Below are positions 62,079-64,000 of a stretch of 64,000 nt of DNA, piece after piece. Within the stretch, counting starts at the first letter, position 1, and each line of letters opens with the position of its first letter. Position numbers and translations under genes: made by a program. This DNA comes from Pararoseomonas sp. SCSIO 73927. Lineage in GTDB: Bacteria; Pseudomonadota; Alphaproteobacteria; Acetobacterales; Acetobacteraceae. The notes under the pieces are model-generated. The model was given only the letters and a program-made list of their open reading frames with translations, made no database searches and was not told where the DNA came from. The stretch covers positions 2,536,501 through 2,600,500 of the forward strand of contig NZ_CP146232.1 in assembly GCF_037040815.1 (NCBI RefSeq), given 5' to 3'.

Positions 62079-62846
62079 ATGCCCCGCTTCGCCGCCAACC
62101 TGACCATGATGTTCAACGAGTGGGACTTCCTGGACCGCTTCGACGCGGCGGCGGAGGCGGGCTTCACCGCGGTCGAGTTCCTGTTTCCTTATGATCACTC
62201 TCCGGAGGACGTAGCCGAGCGCCTCCGCCGGAACCGGCTCGAGCTTGCCCTGTTCAACCTGCCGCCCGGCGACTGGGCGGCGGGCGACAGGGGCCTGGCC
62301 GCGCTTCCGGAACGCGGCCGAGAGTTCGAGGCCTCCCTCGACACGGCGCTGCCCTACATCCAGGCGACGGGAGTCCGCCGCGTTCATCTCATGGCCGGGC
62401 TGGCAGACCCGGCGACTGCGGCGAACGTCGAGGCGTATCGGGCCGCTGTCAGGCACGCCGCTGCCTTCCTTGCTCCGCACGGGGTCGACCTGGTCATCGA
62501 GCCGATCAACGGCCGCGACATGCCCGGCTATTTCCTGAACGACGTGGATGCCGCGGCCCGCCTGATCGGGGATCTCGCACTGTCGAACCTGCGCCTGCAG
62601 TTCGACATGTACCATTGCCAGATCATCCACGGCGACGTGACCACCCGCCTGCGCGCGCTGCTGCCGCTCATTGGACATGTCCAGGTCGCCTCAGTTCCCT
62701 CCCGCCATGAGCCGGACGGGGAGGAACTCAACTACCCGTTCCTCTTCGCGGAGCTGGACCAGCTGCGCTATGGCGGCTTCGTCGGCTGCGAGTACCGCCC
62801 AGCTGGCAGGACCCTGGACGGCCTTGGCTGGTTTCCGGGCAGGTGA
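62079..62846 (+). CDS. otnI: hydroxypyruvate isomerase-family, 2-oxo-tetronate isomerase type
   Basis: 255 residues from ATG 62079 with AGGAG upstream. It opens MPRFAANLTMMFNEWDFLDR, and has FDAAAEAGFTAVEFLFPYDH, then NLPPGDWAAGDRGLA, IEPINGRDMPGYFL and FDMYHCQIIHGDVT, the Hyi/OtnI set with the metal Glu, Asp and His. With OtnK and OtnC present it most likely converts 2-oxo- to 3-oxo-tetronate. It is the last gene of the unit. Confidence 0.84.
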   Translation: MPRFAANLTMMFNEWDFLDRFDAAAEAGFTAVEFLFPYDHSPEDVAERLRRNRLELALFNLPPGDWAAGDRGLAALPERGREFEASLDTALPYIQATGVRRVHLMAGLADPATAANVEAYRAAVRHAAAFLAPHGVDLVIEPINGRDMPGYFLNDVDAAARLIGDLALSNLRLQFDMYHCQIIHGDVTTRLRALLPLIGHVQVASVPSRHEPDGEELNYPFLFAELDQLRYGGFVGCEYRPAGRTLDGLGWFPGR

Positions 62847-63538
62847 GGCGAAGGGCGGCGGCGCGCCATGTCTCTCAGGAAAGCCCCCCGCTACACGACT
62901 TCTTGGGTCATGCGCCGAGGCTATCGAGCTATCGGTGCACGCGAGCCGCACGCCTGTGGAGCTGGCGTTCTTTGTGGATGGAGCGCCGCGCCAACACTGA
63001 TTGGCTCGTATCCAGGCCTACCCTTGAACCAATGCCAGTCCTGGCACGCGAGCGATGCTCTGGCAGGAGGCCGACACCCACGCTGTGGAGGGCCTGGTAG
63101 GTCTCCCTGGCATGGGCTGGGTGCAGTTTGACCAGAATTTTCCTGAGTTCAGCCGTCGAGAGGCAGGTCCCGATAAGGGACCAGCGGAAGGTGCCAGACA
63201 GCTCCCAAAGCTTCCGGCGCCGGTGGACGAAGAAGTAGGCGTTCTGCGCGCGCATCGGCAGCGGCGCAGGCACCCGGGAGACCGCCAGCGCCCGCAGGGA
63301 CGACCCGCCCGGCCACCCTTCCGCACGAATACACGCCGCTCGCAGCAATCCCGTCCCACCAATCACTATATCCGTCCGGGAACAGCGACCCTGCCAGACC
63401 AGGGCTGGCGTAGGCAAGGCACCTCCGTAAGAAGGAGGAAACGTGGCGTCATGAACTATCAAACAACCAAACAGCTGTTCATATATTGACTGTATCCGCC
63501 ACCATGACCTATGCGGCGGCCGACCTGCCGAGAAGCCC
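62847..63538. other. gap with a truncated gene remnant
   Basis: 692 bp between otnI and mntP. A DUF2325-like fragment lies on the minus strand (next entry). An AT-rich stretch near 63450-63490 may hold the mntP promoter. No yybP-ykoY manganese riboswitch core was recognised. Confidence 0.5.
62929..63255 (-). pseudogene. DUF2325-like protein, probably truncated
   Basis: From ATG 63255, 108 residues. RKLWELSGTFRWSLIGTCLS, then TAELRKILVKLHPAH, resembles the N-terminal part of DUF2325 proteins (HCSVIGTCLS-type motif, from memory). The usual remaining helical core is missing and the C-terminus becomes Arg-rich and unlike the family. Probably a 5' fragment of a broken gene. Confidence 0.35.
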
Positions 63539-64000
63539 ATGACCCCGTCGACCATCGCCCTGCTGTCCCTGAGCATGTCGGCGGACGCCTTCGCGGCCTC
63601 GCTGGCGAAGGGTGCGGCCCTCGAGCGCCCGCGTGTCGTGGAGGCGCTCCGCACCGGCGCCATCTTCGGTGTGGTGGAGACGATCACGCCCATCCTCGGT
63701 TGGCTGCTGGGCTTCGCCGCGAGCGCCTACATAGCCGCCGTGGACCACTGGATCGCCTTCGGCCTCCTCGGTGTCATTGGCGGGCGGATGGTGCTCGGTG
63801 CGCTTCGGCCCTCGGCTGATGAAGGCGCCACGGCGCGCCCGCGACAGCACGGGGTGTGGGTGCTGGTTGCCACCGCCATCGGCACCAGCCTCGACGCCAT
63901 GGCGGTCGGCGTCTCGCTCGCCTTCCTGGACACGAACATCATGCTGGTCGCGGGCGCGATCGGCTTCGCCACCTTCCTGCTCGCCACCGCGGGCATGCTG
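63539..64000 (+). CDS. mntP: manganese efflux pump MntP, partial (cut by right edge)
   Basis: 154 residues from ATG 63539 to the window edge; the family is about 190. Motifs are LLSLSMSADAFAASLAKGAA and ATAIGTSLDAMAVGVSLAFL, the paired Asp-containing helices that form the Mn2+ path. GVVETITPILGWLLGF is also typical. It exports Mn2+ from the cytoplasm. The last one or two helices lie outside the window. Confidence 0.92.
   Translation, partial: MTPSTIALLSLSMSADAFAASLAKGAALERPRVVEALRTGAIFGVVETITPILGWLLGFAASAYIAAVDHWIAFGLLGVIGGRMVLGALRPSADEGATARPRQHGVWVLVATAIGTSLDAMAVGVSLAFLDTNIMLVAGAIGFATFLLATAGML

Noticed and set aside
62187..62196. Further GntR-type site (TTATGATCA) inside otnI
   Set aside because: It is within codons for conserved residues (PYDH) and lacks the AAGTC flank.
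63450..63538. Manganese (yybP-ykoY) riboswitch before mntP
   Set aside because: The expected conserved loops were not found; only an AT-rich promoter-like stretch is visible.

Overview
The window is very GC-rich and carries the order rpsT - dnaA - dnaN - recF - gyrB, five tripartite-tricarboxylate ('Bug') binding proteins, and a methionine ABC operon. Together these suggest an alphaproteobacterium of the Acetobacteraceae, most like Roseomonas. This comes from gene content and protein style, not from a database search.

Layout. (1) 1-5186 is the edge of a surface-polysaccharide locus: a GT4 glycosyltransferase cut by the left edge, a NeuD/PglD-type acetyltransferase, a DegT-type aminotransferase and a two-gene ABC-2 exporter. 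(2) 5196-23919 is ordinary chromosome: a lipoprotein, a SPOR-domain lytic transglycosylase, metN-metI-metQ-metQ, a threonine dehydratase, a cupin protein, moaB, a sulfatase, three Bug proteins, a CPA2 antiporter, two DMT exporters, a SIMPL protein and an enoyl-CoA hydratase. Two copies of a structured intergenic repeat lie at about 3.26-3.49 kb and 17.26-17.49 kb. (3) 23951-32433 is the replication block rpsT, dnaA, a short-chain dehydrogenase, dnaN, a FitAB/VapBC-type toxin-antitoxin pair, recF and gyrB.

(4) 32441 to about 50 kb is a defence and mobile island that starts 7 bp after the gyrB stop codon. It begins with three TGTCCA hexamers that look like the end of a Tn7/Tn5053-type transposon, and it contains a frameshifted TniB remnant. 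Its cargo is: a restriction-nuclease/nSTAND3 NTPase; a PIN-domain remnant opposite an XRE gene; a four-gene cassette (OGG-like glycosylase, small Met-Gly protein, PfkB-deoxyribosyltransferase fusion, QueC-like enzyme); a HigBA-type pair; a Thoeris system with ThsA divergent from two TIR proteins; AbiEii/AbiEi plus a second AbiEi paralogue; and a soluble FtsH-like AAA/M41 protease coupled to two small proteins. (5) 50-54.2 kb holds secreted or membrane proteins of unknown function, some apparently decayed.

(6) 54352-62846 is a sugar-acid catabolic locus of the OtnC/OtnK/OtnI type (four-carbon tetronates) with two Bug proteins, a cupin, a HpcH/HpaI aldolase, an FAD-linked dehydrogenase and a GntR/FCD regulator. 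Three copies of a TTATGATAA-type palindrome lie upstream of its transcription units and define a probable local regulon. (7) The right edge carries a truncated DUF2325-like gene and the start of mntP.

The strongest candidate for an unusual system is the QueC-like cassette at 35927-38913. It combines base-excision, nucleoside-transfer and deazaguanine chemistry with a small protein whose second residue is glycine, and it has no recognisable CD-NTase in its neighbourhood.
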